Below are positions 14,886 to 23,501 of a stretch of DNA of 46,578 bases, one piece after another. The notes beneath the pieces are model-generated. The model was not told the DNA's origin and searched no databases. It worked only from the letters and a program-made list of their open reading frames with translations. The first letter of the stretch is position 1; every line of letters starts with the position of its first letter. The stretch lies in NCBI RefSeq assembly GCF_000600335.2, contig NZ_KK088577.1, positions 1-46,578 of the forward strand, in the 5' to 3' direction. This stretch comes from Rubellimicrobium mesophilum DSM 19309. Its GTDB lineage: Bacteria > Pseudomonadota > Alphaproteobacteria > Rhodobacterales > Rhodobacteraceae. Both the position numbers and the translations under genes were made by a program.

Positions 14886-16409
14886 TCACTGCATCGGCAT
14901 CGGGTTGCCGTTGACCAGGAGCTGCCCATCCTGGGTCGCCTCGATGTGCGAGGTGAGCTGGTCCGGCCCCACTTCCGTGGCGAAGGCCCCCAGCATCCCG
15001 AGCCCGATCATCACCTGGTCCTGCGGCAGCAGGCCCATGGTCGCCAGGTTGCTGATGAGCGCCTTCACGCCGTTGAGCTGCAGGTCCACCGACCCCGTGG
15101 GCTTCGGCATCCCCGGGAAGGTGGTCAGGTCGTTGTTGTCGAGCGTGAAGGAGCCGGTCCCGGTGACGCTCGCGCCGCCGAAGGTCACGTTGAACTCGTT
15201 GATGTCCACGGAGTTGAGCTGGGCCGGCATCGGCGCGGAGGCCATCGCCTCGGCCTGCGCGGGATCCATCGCGTCGAAGAGCATCGTCGCCGTGCCCGAC
15301 AGGTCCACCGCCACCGTGGCCGGGTCATGCGGCAGCACGCCCTGCGGGTCGAACATCTGCCAGACCTCGTCGTTGAGCGCGAGGTCGCGCAGGGTCAGGC
15401 CGGCCGCCCAGGGGGCGGGGGCGCCGGTCTTGGAGAGCGGCATCTGGAACTTCACCCCGTACTCGCCGATCGTGGCGTCGAGCGGGATCGGCATCGCCGC
15501 GCTGGTGGCCTGCAGGGCCACGCCCGTGGCGCTCGAGTCGTAGGCGAGCGAGTCCTTGCTGAACTGGAAGTTCAGCGCGCTGCCAGCGGTCGAGAAGGTG
15601 CCGTTGGTCGGGCCCGAGGCATCGGTGAACTCGAAGATGTACTGGCCGCCCGCGGTCGTGTAGCCGCCCTGCATGGCGAGCCCGTTCATCACCATCATCT
15701 CGGGATCGGCCGCCGGGTCGAGCGGCATGGTCACCGTCGCCTGGGTCGCCACCTGGTTGACCTTGCCCGACAGCATGACGTGCGAGCCGTCCTCGGGGTT
15801 GGTCGCGTCCAGCAGGAGGTCCATCGAGGCGGCCGCGAGGTCATAGGTCACGTCGCGCATGGCGCCGGTCGTGGAGGTGTAGGTCCCCGAAAGGTCGTTG
15901 AAGGCCAGGAGCGCCTCGGCGGGCACCTCGGTGCCGGCCTCCTTCACGCTGTCGAGCTCGATGGCGTAGCGCGCCGCCGAAACGTCGTAGGTCAGCGCGC
16001 CCGGATTGCCCGAGACCTTCATCTGGAGGCCGTTCTGGCGCAGCGCCAGGGCCACGTCGGACGCCTCCGACCCCGTCGAGGCATCGGCAGGGGTCGAGAT
16101 GGTGATCGGGTATTCCTCGGACATCGTCACGCCGACGGTGCCGTCGCCGTTCTCGGTGAACACGAGTTGCGGGAGGTTGCCGGTGGCGGTCGAGCCGTCC
16201 TCGCCGGTGACGTCGAAGCCGAGGTCGGTGACCGTCAGCACGCCGTTCTCATAGGTCTCGGAGCCGATGGTGACGGCGGATTCGCCGTAGACGCCCATCT
16301 GCGCCTTCCAGTCGTCCCAGACCTGCTGCGCGGTGACGTCCGCCAGGGCCGGGGCGGCCGCGAGGAGGGCCATGGCCGAAACGGCCGCCTTGAGCTTGAA
16401 TGCGTGCAT
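14886..16409 (-). CDS. Exported DUF2125 protein
   Basis: The 507-residue protein starts with a signal peptide cleaved after APALA. The mature part is rich in Asp, Thr and Gly with alternating hydrophobic strands, as in large periplasmic beta proteins. It fits the DUF2125 family of alphaproteobacteria, for example TAQQVWDDWKAQMGVYG near the N-terminus and long runs ending in GSVDLQLNGVKALISNLATMG. Its length is in the expected range. No enzymatic motif is visible. A role in the periplasm or at the outer membrane is likely but unproven. It is a single-gene unit with its own terminator. Confidence 0.8.
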   Translation of the reverse strand: MHAFKLKAAVSAMALLAAAPALADVTAQQVWDDWKAQMGVYGESAVTIGSETYENGVLTVTDLGFDVTGEDGSTATGNLPQLVFTENGDGTVGVTMSEEYPITISTPADASTGSEASDVALALRQNGLQMKVSGNPGALTYDVSAARYAIELDSVKEAGTEVPAEALLAFNDLSGTYTSTTGAMRDVTYDLAAASMDLLLDATNPEDGSHVMLSGKVNQVATQATVTMPLDPAADPEMMVMNGLAMQGGYTTAGGQYIFEFTDASGPTNGTFSTAGSALNFQFSKDSLAYDSSATGVALQATSAAMPIPLDATIGEYGVKFQMPLSKTGAPAPWAAGLTLRDLALNDEVWQMFDPQGVLPHDPATVAVDLSGTATMLFDAMDPAQAEAMASAPMPAQLNSVDINEFNVTFGGASVTGTGSFTLDNNDLTTFPGMPKPTGSVDLQLNGVKALISNLATMGLLPQDQVMIGLGMLGAFATEVGPDQLTSHIEATQDGQLLVNGNPMPMQ

Positions 16410-16583
16410 CGAAGAACTCCCTGTTGAATTGATGCCCCTTCCCTGACGGTCCCCTGCATAGCGGTCAAGGTGGGGTTTTCGGCACTCGCGCAGGACCCTA
16501 AGGCGCGCCGCGCCTTGGGGAAAGCGGAAAGCGGGCCGGATTGTCGCGCCCTCGGGAAAACTCCGCGCGGATTCCGTGCGGGG
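16410..16583. other. Intergenic region with an 11-bp-stem hairpin
   Basis: This 174-bp gap holds the promoter side of the DUF2125 gene. An inverted repeat at 16496-16520 has AAGGCGC (16500-16506) pairing with GCGCCTT (16510-16516), extended by CCCT/GGGG. No T-tract follows on either strand, so it is at best a weak terminator of the HNH gene. Nothing else was seen. Confidence 0.4.
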
Positions 16584-16922
16584 TCAGCGTCGCGCCCGCC
16601 CCTTGGGCACGCGCGACAGGAAATGGGGCGGGCGCTTCCTGACCCAGTCCACGAACCGCATCAGCCGGGGATGCCCCTTCAGCGCCTCGGGCGTCGCGTA
16701 GTCGCGCGCGAGCTCGGCTTCCGACAGCGTCGCGTGGATCTCCTTGTGGCAGAGATGGTGCAGCAGCACCGTCGGACCGCCCTTGCCGCCCTTCAGCTTG
16801 GGCACGAGGTGGTGGAGGCTCTTGGGCGCGTCCGCCGGGATCGGCCGGTCGCAGAGCGCGCAAAGCGGCTCGGTCTCAAGGGCGTCCGGGATCTCGGGAC
16901 GAAGTCGGTGGGAGCGGGGCAT
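16584..16922 (-). CDS. HNH endonuclease-fold protein
   Basis: The 112-residue protein has a Zn-type HNH module. CALCDRPIP supplies the first Cys pair and SLHHLVPKLKGGKGG the catalytic His region. LLHHLCHKEIHATLSE is the second Cys/His region. The C-terminus (YATPEALKGHPRLMRFVDWVRKRPP) matches small stand-alone HNH proteins of Rhodobacterales. These are generally annotated as restriction-like, but cellular targets are unknown. No methyltransferase partner is adjacent, so it is probably not a restriction-modification enzyme. It is divergent from the flavoprotein gene. Confidence 0.8.
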   Translation of the reverse strand: MPRSHRLRPEIPDALETEPLCALCDRPIPADAPKSLHHLVPKLKGGKGGPTVLLHHLCHKEIHATLSEAELARDYATPEALKGHPRLMRFVDWVRKRPPHFLSRVPKGRARR

Positions 16923-17054
16923 GAGGAGAAGATGGGGAGCTGCCGCCCCGGGGCAAGCCGTGGACGCGGCATTCCCGCCGCCGTTCCGGGGTTGCGAAGC
17001 CGCCTCCCGCCTGCCACCGCTCGGGACAGCGAAACCCTTCCGCGACCCGAGACC

Positions 17055-18263
17055 GTGCCGCAGCCCGACCTCCCCGGCCCTCCGCTTCCGGAGCCCTTCG
17101 ACCTCCCCGGCGCCCTCGTCGTCGGCGCGGGCCCCGCCGGGCTCGCCGCCGCCGAGGTCCTGTCCGGCGCCGGGCGTCCGGTGCTGGTCGCCGACGCCAT
17201 GCCCTCGCCCGCCCGCAAGTTCCTGATGGCCGGCAAGTCCGGCCTGAACCTGACCAAGGACGAGGCGCGCGGCGCCTTCCACGCGGCCTACGGCCCGGAC
17301 CTCCCGCCCGCCCTGCGCGCTGCCCTGGACGCCTTCGGTCCCGAGGAGGTCATGGGCTGGGCGCGGGGCCTGGGGCAGGAGGTCTTCGCCGGCTCGACCG
17401 GCCGCGTCTTTCCCGTTGCATGGAAGGCCTCGCCGCTCCTGCGTGCCTGGCTCGCGCGCCTCGAGGCGCAGGGCGCCACCCTCCGGACCCGCTGGCGCTG
17501 GACCGGGTGGGAGGACGACGCCCTGCGCTTCGCCACTCCCGAGGGGCCGCGCCTCCTGCGCGCCCGCGCCACCGTCCTCGCCCTGGGTGGCGCGAGCTGG
17601 CGACGGCTGGGCTCGGACGGTGCCTGGGCCGCGCTCTTCCCCGGCCAGGTCGCCCCCTTCGCGCCCTCGAACATGGGCCTCCTCGTCCGCTGGTCCCCCC
17701 ACATGGCCCGCCACTTCGGCGAGCCCGTGAAGGGCGCGGCCTGGTCCGCCGGTCCCCTCGCCTCGCGCGGGGAGGTGGTCGTCTCCGGCCGCGGCCTCGA
17801 GGGCGGCGGCCTCTACCCCCTCTCGCGCCCGCTGCGCGAGGGCGCGCCGCTCACGCTCGACCTCTTCCCCGATCTCGCCGAGGAGACCCTGCGCGGCAGG
17901 CTCGGCCAGCGCGGCCGCGAGAGCCTCGCGAACCACCTCCGCAAGCGTCTCGGCCTCGACGGCGCCCGCGCCGCCCTCCTCCAGGAATGGGGCCGGCCGC
18001 TTCCCCCGGACCTCGCGCCGCTCCTCAAGCGCCTGCCCGTCCGCCACGACGGCCCCCGCCCGCTCGACGAGGCGATCTCCACCGCCGGCGGCCTCCGCTT
18101 CGGGGCGCTCACCGACGGCCTCATGCTCCACGACCGTCCCGGCACCTTCGCCGCGGGCGAGATGCTGGACTGGGAGGCGCCCACCGGCGGCTACCTGCTC
18201 ACCGCCTGCATGGCCCTGGGGCGGAGGGCGGGGCAGGGGGCCTCCGCCTGGCTCGCCCGCTGA
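17055..18263 (+). CDS. BaiN/HI0933-type FAD flavoprotein (TIGR03862-like)
   Basis: This protein of about 402 residues carries the FAD dinucleotide-binding motif VVGAGPAGLAAAEVLSGAG near residue 20. The family signature RKFLMAGKSGLNLTKDE follows, then FAGSTGRVFPVAWKASPLLRAW and LALGGASWRRLGSDG. The C-terminus closes the FAD site with TFAAGEMLDWEAPTGGYLLTACMALGR. These proteins belong to the HI0933/BaiN group of flavin-dependent oxidoreductases, whose substrates are mostly unknown. The GTG at 17055 was preferred. An in-frame ATG at 16932 would add 41 low-complexity residues and abut the divergent HNH start. Confidence 0.87.
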   Translation: MPQPDLPGPPLPEPFDLPGALVVGAGPAGLAAAEVLSGAGRPVLVADAMPSPARKFLMAGKSGLNLTKDEARGAFHAAYGPDLPPALRAALDAFGPEEVMGWARGLGQEVFAGSTGRVFPVAWKASPLLRAWLARLEAQGATLRTRWRWTGWEDDALRFATPEGPRLLRARATVLALGGASWRRLGSDGAWAALFPGQVAPFAPSNMGLLVRWSPHMARHFGEPVKGAAWSAGPLASRGEVVVSGRGLEGGGLYPLSRPLREGAPLTLDLFPDLAEETLRGRLGQRGRESLANHLRKRLGLDGARAALLQEWGRPLPPDLAPLLKRLPVRHDGPRPLDEAISTAGGLRFGALTDGLMLHDRPGTFAAGEMLDWEAPTGGYLLTACMALGRRAGQGASAWLAR

Positions 18264-18373
18264 TGCGCCCGCGAATCGGTCCGGCGGAAAACCCACGGCC
18301 CTTCGTCCCGATCGGCTTTCCATCCCCCCGGGCTTCGGATTAGGTGGGCGCGACCAGGACGAGGAGACCCGCC

Positions 18374-20506
18374 ATGGCCCATGCCCTCCGCCTCGGCACC
18401 GCGAGCGCGCTCGCGCTGCTGCTCGCGGCGCCCGTCGCCGCGCAGGACCGCGCGGTGACCTACACGCTCTACGGCACGCCGGGCCTCCTCGAGATGCCCA
18501 CGGCGCTGAGCGCCGACGACGGCGAGATCGCGGGCACCCTCGGCTACTTCGGCGGCCAGCTCCGCAACTCCTTCACCTTCCAGGTCACGCCGCGCCTGTC
18601 GGGCACCTTCCGCTACTCCGGCATCCAGGAGTTCCTCAGCGGGGGCGACGATCTCTGGGACCGCAGCTTCGACCTGCGCTTCCGCTTCAACGACGAGGGG
18701 ATATACACCCCCATGGTCGCGGTGGGCCTCCAGGACTTCCTGGGCACCGGCATCTACTCCGGCGAATACGTGGTGGCGACCAAGACCATCGGGGATGCCG
18801 TCCGCGTGACGGCGGGCCTGGGCTGGGGGCGGCTGGGGACCCACAACGGCTTCACCAATCCCCTCGGCATCCTCGGCGACCGCTTCGAGACGCGCCCCAC
18901 CACCTTCGACCCCCGCGAGGACGAGGGCGGGACCCCGGGCGTGGACGCCTTCTTCCGGGGCGACGCGGCCGTCTTCGGCGGGGTCGAATGGGCCCCGAAC
19001 GAACGCTGGATCCTCAAGGCCGAATACTCCTCCGACGACGCCTACGTGGATGCCAGGGACCAGCCGCTCTTCGACTACAACTCGCCCCTGAACTTCGGGG
19101 TGACCTGGCGGCCGATGCCGGGCGTGCAGCTCGGCCTGGGCTACCTCTACGGCTCGCAGCTCTCCTTCACCGGCACCGTCACGGTGAACCCCAACGAGCC
19201 GATCTTCTGGTCCGGCCTCGACCCCGCGCCCCAGCCCGTCGCCGTGCGCGCCGACGCCGTCCACGCCGCCCAGAGCTGGGACCGCGCCGCGCTTCCCGAG
19301 GCCACGGTCCGCGATCGCCTGGCCCTGGCGCTCCGCACCGAGGGCGTGGAGCTCAACGCCCTGGAGCTCACCGACCGCACCGCGCGGCTGCGCTACACCA
19401 ACACCCGCTACCGGACCGAGGCGCAGGCCATGGGCCGCGTCGCCCGCATCCTCACGCAGGAGCTGCCCCCCTCCATCGAGCAACTGACGCTCGAGCCTCA
19501 GCAGGCCGGCATCCCGCTCTCCTCCGTGACCTTCGCGCGCACCGACATCGAGGCCTTCGAGAACGAGGTGGGCGGCAGCGCCGCGACGCTGGCCCAGGCC
19601 CGATTCGACGACGCGGCGGGCCGGGGGGGCCTCGTGGACGTGCCGCCGGCGCGCGACCGCTTCTCGTGGGGGATCCGGCCCTATCTCGCCCTCCAGGTGT
19701 TCGACCCCGAGAACCCCCTCGAGATATCCCTGGGGGCCGAGGTCTCGGCCGCCTACCGCATCCAGCCCAACCTGATCTTCTCGGGCAGCATCCGGCAGCG
19801 GTTCGTGCGGACGGGGGACTCCGAGGATGACCAGTTCAACCCCGGCACCGACGACCTGCCGGCGGTGCGGACCAACGCCGGGCTCTACGCGCAGAACGAC
19901 CATCCCGTGCTCCAGGACCTGACGCTGGCCTATTACGGCCGTCCGGGCCGGAACCTCTACAGCCGCGTCACCGTCGGCTACCTGGAAACCATGTACGGCG
20001 GGCTCTCGACCGAGGTGCTCTGGGCCCCCGTCGCATCCCGCCTGGCCGTGGGCGCCGAGGTCAACTACGCCAAGCAGCGCGACTTCGACCAGCTCCTGGA
20101 ATTCCGCGACTACGACGTCGTGACGGGGCACCTGTCCGCCTACTACGACTTCGGCAACGGCTTCCACGGCGAGATCGACGCCGGCCGCTACCTCGCCGGG
20201 GACTGGGGCGCGACCTTCGCCCTCGACCGCGAGTTCGAGAACGGCTGGCGCGTGGGCGGCTACTTCACGCTGACCGACGTGCCCTTCGACGACTTCGGGG
20301 AGGGATCCTTCGACAAGGGCATCCGGGTGGCGATCCCCGTGGACTTCATCTTCGGCCAGCCCACCCGTCGCGAGATCACCTCGACGCTCCGTTCGCTCAA
20401 CCGCGACGGTGGCGCCCGCCTCGACGTCGAGGGGCGGCTCTACGACATCGTGCGCGAAGGTCACTACGCGGACCTCGAGGATTCATGGGGGCGGTTCTGG
20501 AGATGA
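18374..20506 (+). CDS. YjbH/GfcD-family outer-membrane beta-barrel protein
   Basis: The 710-residue exported protein has a signal peptide ending APVAAQ. It continues with YTLYGTPGLLEMPTALSADDGEIAGTL, the classic YjbH opening. The middle and C-terminal parts have the alternating aromatic/hydrophobic pattern and short turns of a large beta-barrel, for example HLSAYYDFGNGFHGEIDAGRY cited only as a segment. YjbH/GfcD proteins accompany exopolysaccharide or capsule export. A YjbF-like lipoprotein gene overlaps its 3' end, reproducing the gfc/yjb pairing. The ATG at 18374 has a purine-rich AGGACGAGGAG site upstream. Confidence 0.88.
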   Translation: MAHALRLGTASALALLLAAPVAAQDRAVTYTLYGTPGLLEMPTALSADDGEIAGTLGYFGGQLRNSFTFQVTPRLSGTFRYSGIQEFLSGGDDLWDRSFDLRFRFNDEGIYTPMVAVGLQDFLGTGIYSGEYVVATKTIGDAVRVTAGLGWGRLGTHNGFTNPLGILGDRFETRPTTFDPREDEGGTPGVDAFFRGDAAVFGGVEWAPNERWILKAEYSSDDAYVDARDQPLFDYNSPLNFGVTWRPMPGVQLGLGYLYGSQLSFTGTVTVNPNEPIFWSGLDPAPQPVAVRADAVHAAQSWDRAALPEATVRDRLALALRTEGVELNALELTDRTARLRYTNTRYRTEAQAMGRVARILTQELPPSIEQLTLEPQQAGIPLSSVTFARTDIEAFENEVGGSAATLAQARFDDAAGRGGLVDVPPARDRFSWGIRPYLALQVFDPENPLEISLGAEVSAAYRIQPNLIFSGSIRQRFVRTGDSEDDQFNPGTDDLPAVRTNAGLYAQNDHPVLQDLTLAYYGRPGRNLYSRVTVGYLETMYGGLSTEVLWAPVASRLAVGAEVNYAKQRDFDQLLEFRDYDVVTGHLSAYYDFGNGFHGEIDAGRYLAGDWGATFALDREFENGWRVGGYFTLTDVPFDDFGEGSFDKGIRVAIPVDFIFGQPTRREITSTLRSLNRDGGARLDVEGRLYDIVREGHYADLEDSWGRFWR

Positions 20507-21213
20507 GGCGGACATTCCTGGGGGCGGCGGCCCTCCTCGCGCTGGCGGCCTGCGGCCAGGAGACCGGACCCGGCAATGCCGGGACGGACGGCGTCAACGT
20601 GCCCGCGGCCGAATCGCGGGCGCTCGGCATCGTCGGCCAGGCCCGCTCGATCTTCGGCGGCGTCGGCTCCGACGATTCGGTGCACGCCTCGCGCAGCATC
20701 CCCGGCGGATTCACGCCCGAGGCTATCGCGGCCGAGCCCGGGACCTACCGCCTCGTGCAGATCAACGCCCTGGGCCTCCAGGAGCCCGCGCGCGTGATCC
20801 AGGAGAACGGCCCCGAGATCACGCTCGCCCTCCAGTCCGGCCCCACGGCGGCCTTCGACGGCGGCGTCCTCGTGGCGACGCGGGGCTTCGGCGACGACCT
20901 CATCACCATGGAATCGGCCGGCGTCCTCCAGGCGCTCCGCTCGGGCGGCGGCACCGTGACCCGGCGCATGGAGACCCTGGACGCGCAGAACCAGATCCTG
21001 ACCGACAGCTTCGCCTGCACCATCGCCCCGGCGGGGGCGGAGGCGGTCAACCTCGGCATCCGCGAGGCGACTCTCCGCCGCTTCAACGAGAACTGCCGCG
21101 GCACGGCGCTCATCTTCGACAACATCTACTGGCTCGACGACTCCGGCAGCATCGTCTCGTCCCGCCAATATGTGTCGCCGACTGTTGCATATTTGCGCAG
21201 CAACCGACTTTGA
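20485..21213 (+). CDS. YjbF/GfcB-family lipoprotein
   Basis: The protein has up to 242 residues. MRRTFLGAAALLALAACGQ is a lipoprotein signal with the lipobox LAAC, so the mature protein begins at a lipidated Cys. The body includes LVQINALGLQEPARVIQENG and GVLVATRGFGDDLI, as in YjbF/GfcB proteins. It partners with the overlapping YjbH-like barrel, presumably in exopolysaccharide-related envelope function. Two starts are possible. ATG 20485 has a GAGGA site three bases upstream. ATG 20503 forms an ATGA overlap with the YjbH stop and gives the shorter, cleaner signal. Confidence 0.87.
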   Translation: MGAVLEMRRTFLGAAALLALAACGQETGPGNAGTDGVNVPAAESRALGIVGQARSIFGGVGSDDSVHASRSIPGGFTPEAIAAEPGTYRLVQINALGLQEPARVIQENGPEITLALQSGPTAAFDGGVLVATRGFGDDLITMESAGVLQALRSGGGTVTRRMETLDAQNQILTDSFACTIAPAGAEAVNLGIREATLRRFNENCRGTALIFDNIYWLDDSGSIVSSRQYVSPTVAYLRSNRL

Positions 21214-21312
21214 TTCGCCCCTGCGGCAAGGGATGGCGCGCAACCTTCTTGAGCGGTGGCACCTATGGCCCTACACCCTCCTCAAGGCTTCGTTACTAAC
21301 TGGAGTAAGAAC

Positions 21313-21540
21313 ATGCGCCTGACCAAACTCGCCCTCGCTGCCGTCCTCGGCGCGACCCTGGCCAGCCAAGCCGTCGCCGGCGGCTTCGCCCCGGTCGTGG
21401 TCGAGCCCGCGCCCGCCCCGGTCGTCGTGACCGAGCCCGAAGCGCCCCGCTCGACCTTCGGCATCCTTCTGCCGCTCGCCCTGCTCGGCGGCCTCGTGGC
21501 CCTCGCCGTCGCCAACGAGGACGAAGACTCCGAGTCCTGA
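21313..21540 (+). CDS. Small exported membrane protein, tandem copy 1
   Basis: The 75-residue product has a signal peptide ending SQAVAGG. A short Pro/Val/Glu-rich segment (APVVVEPAPAPVVVTEPEAP) follows, then a C-terminal membrane helix (FGILLPLALLGGLVALAVA) and an acidic NEDEDSES tail. The ATG at 21313 has GGAG eight bases upstream. It follows the YjbH/YjbF pair, where enterobacteria have the small protein GfcA/YjbE, so a GfcA-like role is possible by position. Sequence similarity to YjbE is not evident. It has a near-identical neighbour at 21694. Confidence 0.78.
   Translation: MRLTKLALAAVLGATLASQAVAGGFAPVVVEPAPAPVVVTEPEAPRSTFGILLPLALLGGLVALAVANEDEDSES
21418..21540 (+). repeat. Direct repeat, copy 1 (123 bp)
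   Basis: Covers the 3' half of the first small-protein gene. It matches 21802-21924 at constant offset 384 with a single difference (GAG versus GAA codon). Confidence 0.9.
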
Positions 21541-21596
21541 GCCTCTGAGGGTGATGCCATCTTAACGCGCCCATCTGGGCACGATGGCCACAGTAG

Positions 21597-21630
21597 CAAG
21601 GCAGGTCCCCGGGCCTGCCTTGTTTCATTC
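21597..21630 (+). terminator. Terminator between the two small-protein genes
   Basis: A 9-bp stem (21597-21605 with 21614-21622) around an 8-nt loop is followed by TTTCATTC. It would separate transcription of the two tandem copies. Confidence 0.65.
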
Positions 21631-21693
21631 ACGGAACTGGGTAATGATCGTGAGGACGGCCCAAGTGCCGTGCCCATCCCAAGGAGTAAATCC

Positions 21694-21924
21694 ATGCGTC
21701 ACCTCAAGTCTCTCGTGCTCGCGACGGCGCTGACCGCGGCGGCTGGCCAAGCCTTCGCCGGCGGCTTCGCTCCCGTCGTGGCCGAGCCCGCGCCCGTCGC
21801 TCCGGTCGTCGTGACCGAGCCCGAAGCGCCCCGCTCGACCTTCGGCATCCTTCTGCCGCTCGCCCTGCTCGGCGGCCTCGTGGCCCTCGCCGTCGCCAAC
21901 GAAGACGAAGACTCCGAGTCCTGA
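21694..21924 (+). CDS. Small exported membrane protein, tandem copy 2
   Basis: The 76-residue paralogue of the preceding gene has the same architecture: a signal peptide ending GQAFAGG, a Pro/Val/Glu-rich linker, one membrane helix and an acidic tail. The signal peptide differs (MRHLKSLVLATALTAAAG), but from the TEPEAP segment to the stop the protein is identical to copy 1. The start has a good AAGGAG site eight bases upstream. The intervening terminator suggests that each copy has its own promoter. Function is unknown. Confidence 0.78.
   Translation: MRHLKSLVLATALTAAAGQAFAGGFAPVVAEPAPVAPVVVTEPEAPRSTFGILLPLALLGGLVALAVANEDEDSES
21802..21924 (+). repeat. Direct repeat, copy 2 (123 bp)
   Basis: Second copy of the repeat at 21418-21540. 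The similarity ends abruptly at the 5' side, where the linkers differ by an indel. Confidence 0.9.
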
Positions 21925-21947
21925 GTTCCTGATCGTCAGATCAGACC

Positions 21948-21980
21948 GGACCCGCGCGCCCGTCGCGCGGGTCCCATCGT
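21948..21980. terminator. Terminator-like hairpin between small-protein gene and holA
   Basis: An 11-bp perfect stem, GGACCCGCGCG (21948-21958) with CGCGCGGGTCC (21964-21974), has a 5-nt loop. It lies in the convergent gap. The tail CATCGTTTC is only moderately T-rich. Confidence 0.6.
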
Positions 21981-21990
21981 TTCAGGCCGC

Positions 21991-23013
21991 TCACTCGGCC
22001 CTGTTCGAGGCCAGGCGCATCAGGGCCCGCTCGAGCAGCGCCCGATCCGGCACTCGGCCGCCGGAGCGCAGCGCCAAGTCGAGCTCCACCAGGCTCCTCA
22101 GCCCGTCCTCGATCCTCTCCCGGCGCCACGATTCGGCCGCTCGCGTCAGCGCCTGCCGCCGCGCGCCGCCCGCGGGGGGCCGCAGCGCCGCGAGGCCCGC
22201 ATTCACCCCGCCGGGGTCGCTCGCCACCGCCAGCAGCGCCCGGAAATGCCGCAGGGCCTGGATCGTCACCGCCACCGGCCCTGTCCCCTGCGCGGACAGC
22301 CGCGCGAGGAGGGGGGCCACTCGGTCCCGCCGCCCTTCCGTCACCGCCGCGAGGAGGTCGTCGACCTCCGCCTCCCCGGCCTGGGGGGCGAGCGCGGCCA
22401 CCACCCCCGCGTCCAGCGGCTCCGGCGCGTCCATCTGATGGAGCGACAGCCTCTCCAGCAGTCCCCGGAAATCCCCGGGAGGAAGCGCTTGCGCCAAGGC
22501 CACGAGGTCGTCCCGCGCCCCGGGCTCGACCCGCGTCAGGCCAGCCTCGCGCAGCATGTCGCCGACCTCTCCCTCGGTGGGCGGATCGTCGTAGAGCGTG
22601 ATCGCCACCGCTCCCCGCCGCCCTTCGAAGAGCTTCCGCAGCGCGCCCTTCGACGGCAACCCGGCGCCCGTCACGACGAGACGCGCATCCTCCGGCGCCC
22701 AGGCGTCCAGCGCGCCCGAGATGACCGGCGCCAGCCCGTCCGTCGCCTCCTCCAGGAGCACCGCACGCGGTCCGGGAAAGAACCCCACCGCCTTGAGCGC
22801 GTCCAGAAGACGGGACGGCTCGCGCCGCAGCTCCGCTCCCGACATCCGGTCGAGCCGCATCTCCGCCTCGCCCTCGGGGCCGATCAGGGCGCGGACCAGC
22901 GTCGCGCGGGCCTCGGCCACCCGCGCCCCGTCCTCGCCGGAGATCAGGGCCGCCGCCACGGCAGGATCGGGCCGCTTCAGGAAGGCCTTGGCATCGCGCG
23001 AGGAGAGCTTCAG
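21991..23013 (-). CDS. holA: DNA polymerase III delta subunit
   Basis: HolA is the clamp-loader subunit that opens the beta ring. The 340-residue protein starts [16 protein letters not shown] and continues AALISGEDGARVAEARATLVRALIG, as in alphaproteobacterial HolA. It includes FFPGPRAVLLEEATDGL and the C-terminal collar region (LSLHQMDAPEPLDAG, then AVTIQALRHFRALLAVAS). No ATG or GTG is available at the expected N-terminus. The frame starts with CTG at 23013, which overlaps the lptE stop as CTGA, mirroring the usual ATGA coupling. A start further upstream would read antisense-like residues. It ends the leuS-lptE-holA operon. Confidence 0.88.
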   Translation of the reverse strand: MKLSSRDAKAFLKRPDPAVAAALISGEDGARVAEARATLVRALIGPEGEAEMRLDRMSGAELRREPSRLLDALKAVGFFPGPRAVLLEEATDGLAPVISGALDAWAPEDARLVVTGAGLPSKGALRKLFEGRRGAVAITLYDDPPTEGEVGDMLREAGLTRVEPGARDDLVALAQALPPGDFRGLLERLSLHQMDAPEPLDAGVVAALAPQAGEAEVDDLLAAVTEGRRDRVAPLLARLSAQGTGPVAVTIQALRHFRALLAVASDPGGVNAGLAALRPPAGGARRQALTRAAESWRRERIEDGLRSLVELDLALRSGGRVPDRALLERALMRLASNRAE

Positions 23014-23501
23014 GGCAGGGCCTCCGCTGGCAGGGCGAGGAGGCGCGCCACGATCTCGTCCGCCAGGAGCACCATGAGCCGCTCGCGCGCGTCGTCCTGG
23101 GCGGCGCGGGTGGCGACGGTCGTCCCGGTCGCCGAGTAGCCGGTGAAGGCCGAGACCTCCCCCTGGGCCAGGGCGACGCCGGAGGACGCGACGAGCCGCC
23201 ACGCGGCCCGCCCCTGGAGGTCGTAGCGCGTGATGGCCCCCGTGGGCGTGATCCCTGCCTCGGCGACCTCCACCCAGGGTTCCACGCTCAGCACCGCCGC
23301 CGGCGACTCGGCCCGACCCAGCCGGTCCTCCAGCCGCGCCCGGAGCCGGAACCCGTCCGGCGTATCAGGGGCTTCGGCGTCCAGGCGCCCTCTCAGCCGC
23401 TCCCCCGGTCCACCCGGCCCATAGGCGGGCGCGAAGCCGCAGCCCGCGAGCGAAAGGAGGCCCAAAAGGGCCCCCCGCCGGGGGATCGCCTCAGGCCACA
23501 A
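23010..23501 (-). CDS. lptE: LPS-assembly lipoprotein LptE
   Basis: LptE plugs the LptD barrel that inserts LPS into the outer membrane. The 163-residue protein has a lipoprotein signal with lipobox LAGC ([17 protein letters not shown]). The mature region includes [17 protein letters not shown] and [25 protein letters not shown], the conserved LptE part, then a C-terminal amphipathic helix ([16 protein letters not shown]). Its ATG overlaps the leuS stop by 11 bases and its stop overlaps the holA start. The leuS-lptE-holA order is widespread in alphaproteobacteria and supports the call. Confidence 0.9.
   Translation of the reverse strand: MWPEAIPRRGALLGLLSLAGCGFAPAYGPGGPGERLRGRLDAEAPDTPDGFRLRARLEDRLGRAESPAAVLSVEPWVEVAEAGITPTGAITRYDLQGRAAWRLVASSGVALAQGEVSAFTGYSATGTTVATRAAQDDARERLMVLLADEIVARLLALPAEALP

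Noticed and set aside
20485..21924. A full four-gene gfc/yjb operon
   Set aside because: Only YjbH- and YjbF-like genes are present. There is no YjbG-like gene, and the small proteins resemble YjbE by position only.
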